Shown here: positions 48,101 through 59,285 of the stretch, piece after piece
Layout: each line of letters starts with the position of its first letter
Position numbering within the stretch: the stretch's first letter is position 1
Source of the DNA: Portulaca oleracea
Lineage: Eukaryota; Streptophyta; Magnoliopsida; Caryophyllales; Portulacaceae
DNA: 64,000 nucleotides
NCBI GenBank assembly: GCA_029582165.1
Contig: CM055870.1
Location: forward strand, 14,800,832 to 14,864,831
Reading direction: 5' to 3'
Position numbers and translations under genes: made by a program
The notes under the pieces: model-generated
Seen by the model: the letters and a program-made list of their open reading frames with translations, nothing else
Told to the model about the DNA's origin: nothing
Database searches by the model: none

Positions 48101-48861
48101 CAAACTCGGATCGGTTTGGGCATGCGCGTGTGAGGTGCTTTGCACCGATCGTATGGGATAACACTATATTTTCATATTTATATAAACCATGTCTACATGT
48201 ATATGTTGTTATCTATGCTATTTACTCATAAATATGTATGGTTTCATGTTACTTCAGTTAATGTTTTTTTCCCCTTCCCTTGTTTTCAAAATGAATTTAA
48301 AGGCCGGCACTAAAACCGTTTTCGAACGGTTTTACGTGTTGGAGGTTTACGTACTGAGTGTTTCCCCACTCACTTTTTGCAATGTTTTAATGTTTTGTTT
48401 TAGGAGGTTCGAGCTCCCAAGACAAAGGCAAAGCAGTTCAGAAGTGACCCAAGTTTTGAGGTTGTCCCTTCGGGTACCGCTTGATAGCAGGGCAATCAGA
48501 GTTTGGAGACGTGGAATTTTCCTATGTTTTGAGTTTATGTATCTATGATCAATGGTTGTATAAGTTGTTCTATGTTGAGTTTTTGGAGTTAGTAGTTCAT
48601 CTCTTTGTGGTTTATAAAAAGTGTGTGTGCCTTGTCTCTTTTGGGGACGGCGGTAATGCTTCAACCTAAGTGTTCCGCTGCGCTAATCAAAGGTTTGGGT
48701 GCTAAGTAGGTATTTAATCTTGTGATTAAGGTTGGGGTGTTACATTTGGTCTCCAACAAACCCATAAGAGAGACTTTATTCTGAAACAGAAAAGCTTTGA
48801 TACCTTCCTGTTTCCTAGGGTCATTCAGACCCCGAACATTCCAGCAGAAGAAACTATCCAT
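42174..48861 (-). pseudogene. LINE ORF2 (endonuclease-reverse transcriptase), split by a solo LTR
   Basis: The frame starts MDSFFCWNVRGLNDPRKQ (apurinic-type endonuclease start), is cut at ETK by the insertion 45314-48744, and resumes in phase at 45308. One stop (PVEV*CEY, about 45184) is the only closure I see. Downstream, 982 codons are open from 45122 to 42174: the endonuclease GDFN motif near residue 36, RT motifs LRQGDP near 534 and the catalytic FADD near 579, and a zf-RVT domain with the C..C..H..C pattern at about 865-908. Length and order fit a plant L1-type ORF2. Apart from one nonsense codon and the insertion it looks intact, so this LINE was young when hit. Confidence 0.88.
45314..48744 (+). 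mobile_element. Very long Gypsy-like solo LTR (3.4 kb), TSD TTTGG
   Basis: The insert begins TGTAATGACCCGCCCC and ends GGTTGGGGTGTTACA. It is flanked by TTTGG at 45309-45313 and 48745-48749. TGT...ACA ends and a 5-bp duplication indicate an LTR. I find no gag, pol, primer site or polypurine tract inside, so it is a solo LTR of unusual length. A TATA run (CTATATATATTA, about 45856) followed by a CT-rich leader supports the plus orientation. The start word resembles Tekay/Del chromoviruses, which have very long LTRs (inference). Confidence 0.8.
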
Positions 48862-49132
48862 TATCAGTAGCTAGAGCATTCGTCCTACCAGTGTTACCTT
48901 TCTCGATGGGGGGAATAACAAGACAGTGATCTCCAACCATCACACACCCAGAGGAAGGAACATTAGAAGGACCATTTTTAGATGCTCTTTCAGATAATTT
49001 CTTCACCAACACACCATTATCAGACTTCTTCTGAACCCATTTCTGCTTGCCCTTTTTCTTCCTGCAATTCTCCATTTTATGGCCAAACATATGACATTCA
49101 GAGCACACCACAGGCTTCCATTCATATTCAAC

Positions 49133-49834
49133 TGTTGTAAAAGTAGCAATAATCACAACAGGAAAGATCTTACTTGAAAAATAAGAGCGAGAGAAAGGAC
49201 ACCGTGGCGTGGTAAACCCACTGTCCTGAAAGTGATTTCGCCTGAGCACCGATGCAAACTCTCCAATGGCGGCCACTCCCCAGGATTACACGGTCTGGCT
49301 AATTTTGTGCATTCTCCATTAACCAGTTGGAGTAAACGAGTAATTGCCCAAAACAGTTTGAAGAGAAGTAAAGAAAGATAGAATGAAAAACAGAGAGAAT
49401 TTTTCTGAATGTTAACAAGAGAAGAAGAGCAGCACTTAAATAGAAGAGAGATGAAAACAAGAAGGGCAGCTTTGAAACTAGCAATCTGGAAGACTGCTCA
49501 ATCAAGCATCAAGACCCCAACAATCAGTCTCAAGCTCCAATGCCCTCGTAAACACACGCAGTAAATAAGTCTGTCAAAAACGAGACCGAAAAAATAAATG
49601 TTGTTTAAAATGTGACCAACCCGAGCCCGAGCCCGGCCCGACCGACCGGACGGATGGTGGCGGCGGCGCACGCGCGCGTGTGGACCACCAAGTCCACCCT
49701 TGTCTCAAATAGTTCAAATAGCTTTGGAGAGCTCTACTATTTAAAGTAGAACAACTCTCACTTTTCTACCAATGTGGGACACCAACTTGTTCCCAACAAA
49801 ACAAACCTTAAACTTTAAGACTTAAAATCCAACA
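49133..49834 (-). repeat. 3' LTR of the Copia element
   Basis: 702 bp with the same ends as the 5' LTR, preceded on the minus strand by the G-rich polypurine tract (49835-49848). It carries a GC-rich patch near 49620-49680 that is shortened in the other LTR. Confidence 0.9.
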
Positions 49835-49848
49835 ATCCCCCACAAGGA

Positions 49849-50382
49849 TCAAAGTTTTCCAAACATAGAAAAAAAAAAGGAAAAATTTGGGCAATAAAAG
49901 AGATCACTGCATAAGAGTTAATATCTTGCGATTTGAATTAACACTTAGTAGCATCAAGCTTAAGATAAACATCCTATCTAGTGAACAAAGTCTGGAACTT
50001 GATAGGGAGTTGTAAATCTGTCACTTGAGTACACATTAATCTCACACTTGTTTTGTACTCCGCGATTGACGCCTTATACTAGCCATATGTCCAGCCTTGT
50101 TCTCATGGATGCTTTAGGAGATGGACCCACCAATCTCCAAAGGAAGCGGCTACACTTCCACATCTCACGTAGGTGAATTCATCAAGTGTGTACTACCTCA
50201 CACCTCCAATTTAATGGATATGAACTCATTAAGAGCTAAAGCTCAACCTCAATCAAAAGGTAGTAAGCACCGCGTACACACCATAGGGAGGGAAACTGAA
50301 TGGTGCTCCTAAATTATTGATGACTTCGTTAGTACCCCTGGAAATTGCCTATTACAGCTAAGTGGGGATCAATCACCATAAT
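49849..50382. other. 3' non-coding part of the Copia element
   Basis: The segment between the gag-pol stop and the polypurine tract on the minus strand. No gene; the 63-codon plus-strand frame at 50121 is fortuitous. Confidence 0.6.
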
Positions 50383-53300
50383 TCATGTAATGGGTCTCAA
50401 TCCCATCCCCCTCGATGTGTCCATGATCATTTTTCTACAAAGGCCTTTTGTTAACGGATCCGCAAGATTTTTCTTGGACTTCACATAGTCCAGTGATATC
50501 ACTCCAGTTTCCAGAAGCTCCTTGACAACCTTATGTCTTATGCGAATATGTCTTCTCTTCCCATTAAAGGCTTTATTCCGAGCCACTGCAATGGCTGCTT
50601 GGTTGTCACAATGCAAAGCAATAGATGGAGCTGGCTTCCCCCACAGTGGAATGCCTGCCAATAGATTTCTCAACCAATCGGCCTCACGGCCTGCCAATTC
50701 AAGAGCAATAAACTCAAATTCCATAGTAGACATGGCAGTACAAGATTGCTTAGAGGATTTCCAGGATATAGCACAACCAGCTAATGTAAACACATATCCA
50801 CTAGTTGAATTAATTTCATCATTATCAGATACCCAGTTCGCATCAGTATATCCCTCTAGTACAACATGTGTTTTACTGAATTGTAAACATAAATCCATGG
50901 TACCTCTCAAATATCTAAGCAGTCTTCTCAAAGCATTCCAATGATCATTATTAGGATTGTGGGTATACCTGCTAAATGCGCTTCTGACATATGCAATATC
51001 AGGTCTAGTATAGTTCATGAGAAACATAACGCTACCAATAACCTTAGCATATTCAGATTGACACACAGGATCTCCTTTATGCTTCTTCAAATGAGTGCTA
51101 GCATCATAAGGAGTTCTTACAGGTTCCACATCAAAAGAGTTAAACTTTCTAAGAATCTTTTCGATATAGTGAGACTGATTCAAAGACATTCCTTCAGGAG
51201 TTCTCTTAATCTTAACTCCTAAAATCACATCAGCCTCACCCATATCTTTCATTTCAAATTTAGAACTCAAGAAAGTTTTCACCTCATTTATAGCATCCAT
51301 GTTTGTGCCAAAAATAAGCATGTCATCCACGTATAAGCATATAATAACACATCCATTGGAATCATGCTTAGAATAAACACATGCATCAGCTTCATCTGCA
51401 ATAAATCCAAAAGCAGTGATAGTGCTGTCAAACTTCTCATTCCATTGTTTGGGAACTTGTTTTAACCCATACAGAGATTTAACAAGCCTGCATACCTTGT
51501 CTTGTCCAGGCACAATCAACCCTTCAGGTTGCTCCATGTATATCTCTTCATCCAAGTCCCCATTCAGAAAAGCAGTTTTCACATCCATTTGATGCACATA
51601 TAAGTCATGAATAGAAGCAATAGCAAGCAAGGCTCTAATAGTGGCAAATTTTAGTAACAGGAGAGTAAGTATCGAAATAATCAATCTCCTTTCTCTGATT
51701 GTACCCTTTTACCAAAAGTCGAGCTTTGTATTTATCAATTGATCCATCAGCTTTCAATTTCCTTTTAAACACCCATTTACACCCTAGTGGTTTACAACCT
51801 CTAGGGAGGTCAGTCAGAATCCATGTTCTATTACTCAACATGGACTCAAGTTCACTGCTAATGGCTTCTTTCCAGAAGACAGAATCAATGGATTTCATTG
51901 CTTCGTCATAAGTTTTGGGGTCTTCCTCAATGATATCCACAGAAATAATTTCATCACATAAGAAATCATGCTCGGTCAAGAAAGAGGTAATAAAGTCAAG
52001 TCCAAAGGAAGTTCCTTTCTGGGTCTTTTACTCCTTCTAGGTTCAGCCTCAGGCTCAACAGGTTGAGATGCAGTACAAGTAGGAGAAACAGATTGAACAT
52101 GTTGTGCACATTTCAATGGAAAAATATGCTCAAAGAATTCAGCATCTCTTGCTTCTATAATATTGCCATGCATGTAAGAGCCATTCACACCTTTAGTAAT
52201 AAATCTATAAGCAGCACTTTGATATGCATATCCAATGAATACAGCATCAACGGTTTTTGGCCCTATCTTATTTCTTTTGAAATCAGGTAACCCAACTTTA
52301 GCAAGACACCCCCGAACTTTCAAGAATCTCAGGTTAGGCGGGTAACCCTTCCAGAGCTCATAAGAATTCTTATCTAACTTCTTATGAGGTACACGGTTAA
52401 GCACATGACAAGTAGAAAGAATAGCTTCCCCCCAAATATTATCAGGCATACCAGAACTAATCAACATGGCATTCATCATATTCTTTAAGGACCTGTTCTT
52501 TCTTTCAGCTATGTCGTTTTGCTGGGGTTCATAAGGAGCAGTTCGTTCATGGACTATCCCATTTTCCTCACAGAACTTTTTAAGTGAGGTGGAGTCATAC
52601 TCTCCTCCTCTATCACTCCTTAATATCTTAATCTTTCTATTGAGTTGATTTTCAACTTCAGCTTTATACTTTAAGAACATATCTTCTGCCTCGTCCTTAG
52701 AGTTTAGGAGATAAACCATAGTGAATCTAGAGTAGTCATCCAAAAAAGTAATGTAGTATCTTTTGCCACATCTAGACATATGATTCTTGAAGTCCCCTAA
52801 GTCACTATGAACTAGTTCAAGAAGCTCAGATTATCTGTCTATTGATTTATGCTGTTTGCTATGAAACTTAGCCTCAACACATACTTCACATTTAGAGAAC
52901 TCATTATTAACCAGATTAGGAATTAAGGCCAAGTGTTTTAGCCTTTTAATGGAGGCAACATTCACATGTCCTAATCTAGCATGCCATAAATCAAGAGACT
53001 CAACAATATAAGCAGAAGAAGTTCCAACATTTTCATTCACTTTCACACATACAACATCTAGAATCACAAGTCCAGTATGGTTACAAAAGCCTTTCCCCAC
53101 AAACTCCCCATTCTTGGTAAGGATAATGCGATTTCCTTCAAGGGTCAATTTGAGACCAGCCCTAAGAAGCAAATTTCCAGAAATGAAGTTTCTACGCATT
53201 TCAGGTACACATAGCACATCAGTGAGAGATAAAACTTTGCTAGACGTTAGTTTTAAAGAAATCTTCCCTTTCCCTTGAATGGAGGCGGTAGCGGCATTTC

Positions 53301-54298
53301 CCATGTAAACGATTTCGCCATCCACTTTCTCAAAAGTTTGGAAGAGGCTTCTGTCTGTGCATATGTGTTTGGTGGCTCCAGTGTCGACCACCCACTCGAC
53401 GTTTTATCAGCAAGGTTCACTTCCGAGACCATGGCAATGATAGTCTCAAGTGTCTCAGCGAGGTTGGCTTGATTCTTTTTGTTTTTGCTTCTACAGCCCT
53501 TGGCCTTGTGTCCCGGTTTGCCGCACTCGTGACATTTCCCTTGAAATTTATACTTTTTGCACGGAGACTTGAAGTTGCTTGCTTGAGGACTCTTCCCTTT
53601 ATTTTTGGACCTGTCATTATAAGATTTTGATTCAACCAGATTAGCACCAGAAGAGTTAGAATAAATTTGTAGCCCCTTGTCCTTGATACGATTTTCTTCC
53701 TCAATTTTCAAGTGCCCAACCAAGTCTTCTAGGGTCAGATTAGTTTCCTTGTGCATTATCTGGTTTCAGTACTCTATCCAGGAGGAAGGCAACTTTTCAA
53801 TCAGAACAATAGCAAGGGTAACATCACAGACTTTCAGTCCTTCAGAAGCAATTGCAGAACACAAATTTTCATACTCATGAATCTGATCTATAATAGGCTT
53901 ATCATCACCAACTTGAAAATTTAACCATCTACTCACAGCATATCTCTTAGACCCAGCATCATCATTCCCATATTTCTTTTGAGCGCATACCAAATCTCAT
54001 AAGCAGAATCAAACTTCATGTAAATATCAAGCAAAGCATTATTCATGTAATGAAGCAACAATCCTTTACAAGTTCGATCATCTCTAGCATACTTGTCATC
54101 ATAATCGGACACAACTTGAGCATCAGTAGCAGGAGGTAATTTCTTTTTCTCTTCTAGGGTATGAGCAACATTAATTTGTTCAAGATAAAACTTGATCCTA
54201 ACAGACCAACGCTTGTAATTCTTTCCATCCAAGGGTTCCAATTTAGACATGTCAGGAACAGTAAACTTGTTGGTTGCCATGACTAAAGCCATAATCAC
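50383..54298 (-). pseudogene. Copia gag-pol pseudogene
   Basis: Domains in order on the minus strand: gag (MATNKFTVPDMSKLEPLDG, from about 54280), CCHC knuckle (CHECGKPGHKAKGC, about 53530), protease (VDTGATKHIC, 53391), pre-integrase HHCC (LWHARLGHV ... CEVC), integrase (FLDDYSR, SDRGGEY, AERKNR), RT (VHQMDVKTAFLNGDL, then CLYVDDML at about 51330) and RNase H (YTDANWVSD, SWKSSKQ), ending RGMGLRPIT at 50383. Frameshifts lie near 53985, 53400, 51985 and 51660, and in-frame stops near 53766 and 52832. The last 433 codons (RT-RNase H) are open. Confidence 0.9.
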
Positions 54299-54306
54299 TT
54301 TCAGAA

Positions 54307-54993
54307 TGTTGTAAAAATAGCAATAATCACAGCAGAAAAGATCTTACTTGAAAAATAAGAGCGAGTGAAAGGACACCGTGGTGTGGTAAACCCACTATCC
54401 TGAAAGTGATTTCGCCAGAGCACCGATGCAAACTCTCCAATGGCGGCCACTCCCCAGGATTACACGGCCTGGCTAATTTTGTGCATTCTCCATTAACCAG
54501 TTGGAGTAAACGAGTAATTGCCCAAAATAGTTTGAAGAGAAGTAGAGAAAGATAGAATGAAAACCAGAGAGAATTTTTCTGAATGTTAACAAGAGAAGAA
54601 GAGCAGCACTTAAATAGAAGAGAGATGAAAACAAGAAGGGCAGCTTTGAAACTAGCAATCTGGAATACTGTTCAATCAAGCATTGAGACCCCAACAATTA
54701 GTCTCAAGCTCCAATGCCCTTGTAAACACGCGCAGTAAATAAGTCTGTCAAAAACGAGACCGAAAAAATAAAATTTGTTTAAAATGTGACCGACCAGAGC
54801 CAGGCGGCTTTGGCCGGACGGACGGACGGCAGCAGCGTTTGGACCACCAAGTCCACCCTTGTCTCAAATAGTTCAAATAGCTTTGGAGAGTTCTACTATT
54901 TAAAGTAGAACAACTCTCACTTTTCTACCAATGTGGGACACCAACTTGTTCCCAACAAAACAAACCTTAAACTTTGAGACTTAAAATCCAACA
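54307..54993 (-). repeat. 5' LTR of the Copia element
   Basis: 687 bp, TGTTGGATTTTAAG to TTTTTACAACA on the minus strand. The gag ATG follows only a few bases later, and the usual tRNA-Met primer word is not visible there. Confidence 0.9.
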
Positions 54994-56042
54994 TCAACAG
55001 CTTGCACACACACAAAACCATCTTCATCCATGAATGAAATTGTTTCAAGGAAAGAACTATCAAGTCTAATATTCACCAAGATCCTAGCAAAATTCATAAG
55101 GACTTTGTCTTTTGTGTAAAGATCAGCTTCAATAGGTTCACCCAATTAACTTCCAATTTTGCTCAGACCAGAACAGCTCCAGAACCTCCATTCTAAGTTT
55201 GGAAGTTTAACCCAAATAGGTATAGCCGTCACCACATCACGACTAGTCGATTGACCTAGAGACCAGGCCTTCAAAGACATGGGTTTCTTGTCAAAGTATA
55301 CCACTCTCCTGGCCAAAATCAAATCCCTAGCTTCAATAGAATGGAAACGAAAGATGAAAGTACCTTCAGGTTTCCAAACTACCCTATCAAAATCCAACGA
55401 CCCCCACATTCGAGTAGCAAAGCTTTCAATGATATTCAATGGAGGATTAGCACCAATAACAAACCCCAATATAGAAGATTCCCAGAAATTCAATTCAGAC
55501 CTAGTATCATCACATGTCAATTGATGCGTAGAAACACCAATAACAGAAAGAGGTTGGATGAAATTCAGCTTCATTGGGCCTTGAACTGTGGTCGAGGACT
55601 TCTGTATCTCCAGATCTTGACCCGAAGCACACGATAACGGTGGTTAAGCATCATCATTTGAAGGCTTTGGGTCAGGATTTGGAGTCACAAATACCTCTTC
55701 CAGAACCGAAGGAACAACAACGATATTGGTATCAATAGATTCAGCTAGCGAAGATGAGTCCAGCTCCACCATCGACGGGATCGGAGACTCACCAGACGGC
55801 AAGAGCTGCTTCTTTTTACTTGTTCTTTGATTGTTATAAATATAACGAGGTATTCCAATTACACTGTGTTTTGATCCTTGGTTTGAAATCAAGGAGGTTT
55901 GCTCTAACGTCCTTACCTAGTGTGTAGATCTTAATTGTGAAATTCACCCCACTCAAGGGCCTCAACACGGTTATACCCTCACATAAAAAAAATGTCTTTT
56001 ATAATTAAAGACGTGGATGAGAAAAAAGACAAATCGGGGACA

Positions 56043-56555
56043 TATTTGCATTTTGGATCTCAAAGTATAGGGTATTTATTTTCTGAACCCTTGGTTTTCA
56101 TTGTTTATATTTGGGACCCTAAAGTTTATTGGTTGAATAAAAAAGGACTTTAAAGTTTGTAGGTTGAAAAAAATGTTTGTGTACTGTGTTTCTTTTTCTT
56201 TCTATGTTTGAATTTATTTCTCGATTAGCGTCAAACTTCATCACTAAGGTTAAAATTAATATTAAGGTTGTAGTACATCTCTCTAATTCATGCCGAAACT
56301 ACATAAACCCTGGGTACTTTAGGGTCTAATTAGTTCCGACATGAATAAAAGAGGTGTATTATAGCTTTAATGTCAGTTTTAACCTTATACCTGAAGAGAT
56401 AAATTCAAACATGGAAAGAAAAAGAAAAACAGTACATGGACATTTTTTTTTATTCAACCCATAAACTTTAAGATTCCAAAAATAAACAATGAAAACCAAG
56501 AGTGTAGAAAATAAATACTCCTGTACTACGGAATTCAAAATGCAAAAAACCCCAC
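56043..56555. mobile_element. Foldback MITE, second copy, in intron 5 of permease copy 2
   Basis: Ends TTTGCATTTTGGATCTC (left) and, reversed, TTTGCATTTTGAATTCC (right), with the same internal order as 24108-24707: CCCTTGGTTTTCATTGTTTA, then CTGGGTACTTTAGGGTC at the centre. It is somewhat shorter, with the inner half of the right arm reduced. It lies only about 55 bases from the damaged donor of exon 5. Confidence 0.8.
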
Positions 56556-57300
56556 ATATCATACCAAAAGTTACTAGAAATTATGAAAAAATCCCGCAAG
56601 AAAATACAGTTGTATTTCGAGTACCATGCCTGAACTGTTGCAAAACACAATGGTTGATATTGCATTCAAGGCATTGAACAGCTTTTCAGTTTTACTTCCC
56701 TTAACTTTGTACTCTCTATGTCTGTCCGATTTGCCTGTTTAAAGAAAAGAAGAAATGAAAACTTGAACGTCAATTAATATGCATTTGCAGTTAACTTGTT
56801 ATACTATATAGTATCAAGAAATTAGGATACTTGCCATCTTTTATGGTCTCCACTAGAATGAGAATAATGTAGGTGAAAGTGAGAAATACGGATGCTCCGA
56901 GCCACATTTTCATGGCGGACATGTTGGGGACAACAAAAGAAAAGATGAAGTATGCTACTCCTGTGATGATGATAAAGTACTGAAGCCTCAAGGGAGACTC
57001 GCTCAATACCGAATTCATTTCCTGCGCCAATAATATCCTGGGTTGTTCAGCTCTTAACTTGATCCCATAATCTAGATATATAGTTGTGTTTTTTAATACA
57101 CTATCAAAAATGTTTGTATTACCAACCACCTTTTCCAACTAAAATCAATCGTTTTAACAATCATTTCATATTTTTTTAATTTTCAAATTATTTTTCTAAT
57201 TTTAGATGGCAAAAAAGTTATAAATTACAACCATTTTTGTTAAAATGATGAGAAAGTTTTTCTACCAACCTTTTTCCTAACCGCTTTTCTAATCTTTTTC

Positions 57301-57978
57301 CACAACTAAAAATATGTGTATTAACAATCACTCTTCTCAACCAATTCAAAATGGTAGGAAAAAACTAACCATTTTAGCAACTACTCCCTCCGTCCCAAAT
57401 TAATTGACACTTTCACTAAATTTTGATAGTTAATTAGTCTCAAATTATAATGAGTTACTATATGAAATTACCGTACGGGTCATTTGAAAGATACTTTATT
57501 AATAGATGTAGTTTTCATATTGTAACTCATTGTAATTTGTGAATAATTAACAGTCAAAATTTAATTAAAGTGTCAATTAGTTTGGGATGGAGGGAGTATT
57601 TCATATTTTTCTAATTTTTCAAATATTTTCTAATTTTAAGTGGGAAAAATGGTTAGAAATTTCAACCACTTTTACTAAAATCGTGCGAAATTTTCCTCCT
57701 AATAATTTTCCTTATGTTCGAAATGGTTGGAAAAATGGTTGGTAGTCCGACCGTTTTTCCAACCATTATCAATTCAAACAATAAGAAAAAGGATGATAAG
57801 AAAATTTTTCCACCATTTAAGCAAAAGCAGTTGAAATTTCTAACCTTTTTCCCACATGAAATTTGTAAAATAGTTGAAAAATTTTAAAAAAATATGAGAT
57901 GGTTGTTAAAACGGTTAGTTTTTCCAACCATTTTAAATTGATTGGAAAAAAAGGTTGGTAATACACATGATAGTAGTG
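57301..57978. mobile_element. Second CACTA-type MITE nested in the first, TSD TTC
   Basis: Starts CACAACTAAAAATATGTG and ends with the reverse of CACTACTATCATGTG. It is flanked by TTC at 57298-57300 and 57979-57981. The termini and the following TATTA(A/C)CAA word match those of the host element, so it is the same family inserted into itself. It contains a Stowaway element. Confidence 0.8.
57384..57596. mobile_element. Stowaway MITE, TSD TA
   Basis: 213 bp, CTCCCTCCGTCCCAAATTAA at the left and the reverse of CTCCCTCCATCCCAAACTAA at the right. It is flanked by TA at 57382-57383 and 57597-57598. This terminus is the classic plant Stowaway (Tc1/mariner) end. Confidence 0.93.
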
Positions 57979-58482
57979 TTCAAACTGTAGGAAAAAGGTT
58001 GATATTAAAATTTTCTCACCATTTTAGAAAATGGTTAGAATTTCCAACCATTTTTCTTACCTAAATTTGAAAAATAAGTGGAAAATTGGAAAAGTATAAA
58101 ATAGTTGTTAAAATGGTTGGTTTTTCCGACTATTTTAAATTGGTTAGAAAAAAATGATTGGTAATACACACATTTTTAGTAGTGATACTAGTGACTTTTT
58201 ATTTTAGACTATTTGCAATTCTCATTATTTAATATATATTTTGACCCCCTTAACCTAGGAAGATAGCTTGACCCTTGTTCGTAGGTTAACAAAAAATGAA
58301 TTTAATCTCTTTAAATTACAAAATTTAGGGTTACGATGATGCATCAAACCTCTTATACTTCACCTGGCGGAATTTTGGACTCTTTGTTTTGTTTGTTTGT
58401 TTTAGCTGATATCTTGTTTTTTTTCTGCCGTTTGGACGTAGGTTAGGTTTTAGCTGCTGTTATCTGCGTACGTGAAATATAG

Positions 58483-58785
58483 GGTTGTTTGGCTACCCAG
58501 CTTTTTGGGTAGCTTTTAGCTTTTTGGATAGCTTTTAATTTTTTATCAAGGTTAAAAAGTTATTTGAAGTGTTTGGTAAATAGTTTTTTATATTAGCTTT
58601 TTGGACCCAAAAAACTAGTTTTCAAATAGCTACTTGATGAAACTTTTTGAGCTAGTTTTTCACAAAATTTCTTTCTCAAATCTTTTCTACAATCAGAACC
58701 AAACAAATGAAGTCAAATGCTCAAAAAATTATCATTCTGTTAATAGGTATCATTCTGCTTAGTTCTTGCCAAATAGGACCATACA
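58483..58785. mobile_element. Possible hAT-like MITE in intron 3
   Basis: GGGTTGTTTGGCTACC at the left and, reversed, GGTCCTATTTGGCAAGAAC at the right are similar inverted ends around a T-rich interior (AGCTTTTTGG words). I could not find a matching 8-bp duplication. Confidence 0.35.
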
Positions 58786-59076
58786 TACTCTTTGTATAAT
58801 GCAAGAATATTGTGCTAAATTAATCAATTGCTTACTTGTTGATCATCTTTATTTTTAACCTACATGCATGTAATAAAGTTGGAGCTATATATATAACCTT
58901 GAGCACTCTTCCTCCAAAGAGAATGAAACTCATATTCGATAAAAAAAACATCGTGAACTGGGAAATCCCTGTAAGGTGGTACATCTGCCTCCCTGAAATT
59001 AAACATCAAATTGATCAGTGTCAAGTAATTTAGCTATTAAAGTCGTTAATTCAACCAAAAATAATTATGTCAATAA

Positions 59077-59285
59077 GGGTCCGTCAAATTCATAGTTAAC
59101 TTCAGTTTACCAAAATTTATCACCTTTTTTGTTTAAATTTATCAAAAATTATTAAAGTTAAAAACAAAAAAAAATAATTTTGATATATTATCGTAAATTT
59201 GCAAAAAGTTATCAAAAATTACCAAAAATTATTGAAAATTAACTTTTACCCAACTGATTTTTACCCATAAATTTGACACACACCC
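59077..59285. mobile_element. Tourist-like MITE in intron 2, TSD TAA
   Basis: GGGTCCGTCAAATTCATAG (left) and, reversed, GGGTGTGTGTCAAATTTATG (right) form the inverted ends. TAA flanks both sides (59074-59076 and 59286-59288). 209 bp. The interior words TTATCAAAAATTA also occur in the tract 17987-19430. Confidence 0.75.

Larger units (their letters stand above)
49133..54993 (-). mobile_element. Full-length Copia element, coding region decayed, TSD TCAAC
   Basis: LTRs at 54307-54993 (5') and 49133-49834 (3') bracket a gag-pol region on the minus strand. Both sides carry TCAAC (54994-54998 and 49128-49132). A polypurine tract (CCTTGTGGGGGAT on the minus strand) precedes the 3' LTR. The LTRs differ by small indels and substitutions. 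It was inserted into LINE ORF1 without other damage. Confidence 0.93.
48854..55892 (-). pseudogene. LINE ORF1 (DUF4283, CCHC knuckle), split by the Copia element
   Basis: Reading from 55892, the frame has a hydrophilic start, then a DUF4283-type domain (FWESSILGFVIGANPP, RMWGSLDFDRVVWKPEG, FIFRFHSIEARDLIL), then LPNLEWRFWSCSGLSKIGS. It jumps the Copia insertion at 54993/49133 in frame (CVQAV | EYEWKPVVC) to the knuckle CSECHMFGHKMENC. Two in-frame stops occur, at 55644 and 55146. The end overlaps the ORF2 start by 8 bases (ATGGATAG), an arrangement common in plant LINEs. ORF1 proteins bind LINE RNA. Confidence 0.8.
42015..55900 (-). mobile_element. LINE retrotransposon (L1-type), interrupted by two later insertions
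   Basis: On the minus strand, ORF1 (from 55892) and ORF2 (from 48861) lie in the usual order. The 3' part runs to an A-rich end near 42015 inside the solo LTR. After removing the inserts at 45314-48744 and 49133-54993 the element is about 4.6 kb. I found no convincing target duplication, and the exact ends are uncertain by tens of bases. Confidence 0.85.
41269..55967 (+). mobile_element. Copia-type solo LTR in permease intron 5, split by a LINE; TSD CGGTT
   Basis: The left part (41269 to about 42010) starts TGTTGAAGATAGG and has a TATAAAAAG box at 41612. The right part (about 55900-55967) ends AGGGCCTCAACA. Together they form one LTR of the AAGGAC-word family seen at 1591-2590. Both sides are flanked by CGGTT (41264-41268 and 55968-55972), a perfect 5-bp target duplication. 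No internal region is present, so this is a solo LTR, and the LINE and its passengers landed in it later. Confidence 0.85.
57099..58184. mobile_element. CACTA-type MITE in intron 3 of permease copy 2, TSD ATA
   Basis: Starts CACTATCAAAAATG and ends with the reverse of CACTACTAAAAATG. It is flanked by ATA at 57096-57098 and 58185-58187, the 3-bp duplication of the CACTA superfamily. The interior is rich in AACCATTTT and AAAATGGTTGG words in both orientations and encodes nothing. It carries a related element at 57301-57978. Confidence 0.8.

Noticed and set aside
56791..57138. Treating the exon clusters at 39-41 kb and 56-60 kb as separate permease genes
   Set aside because: Together they supply each of the eight exons once, in order and phase; they are one locus split by insertions.
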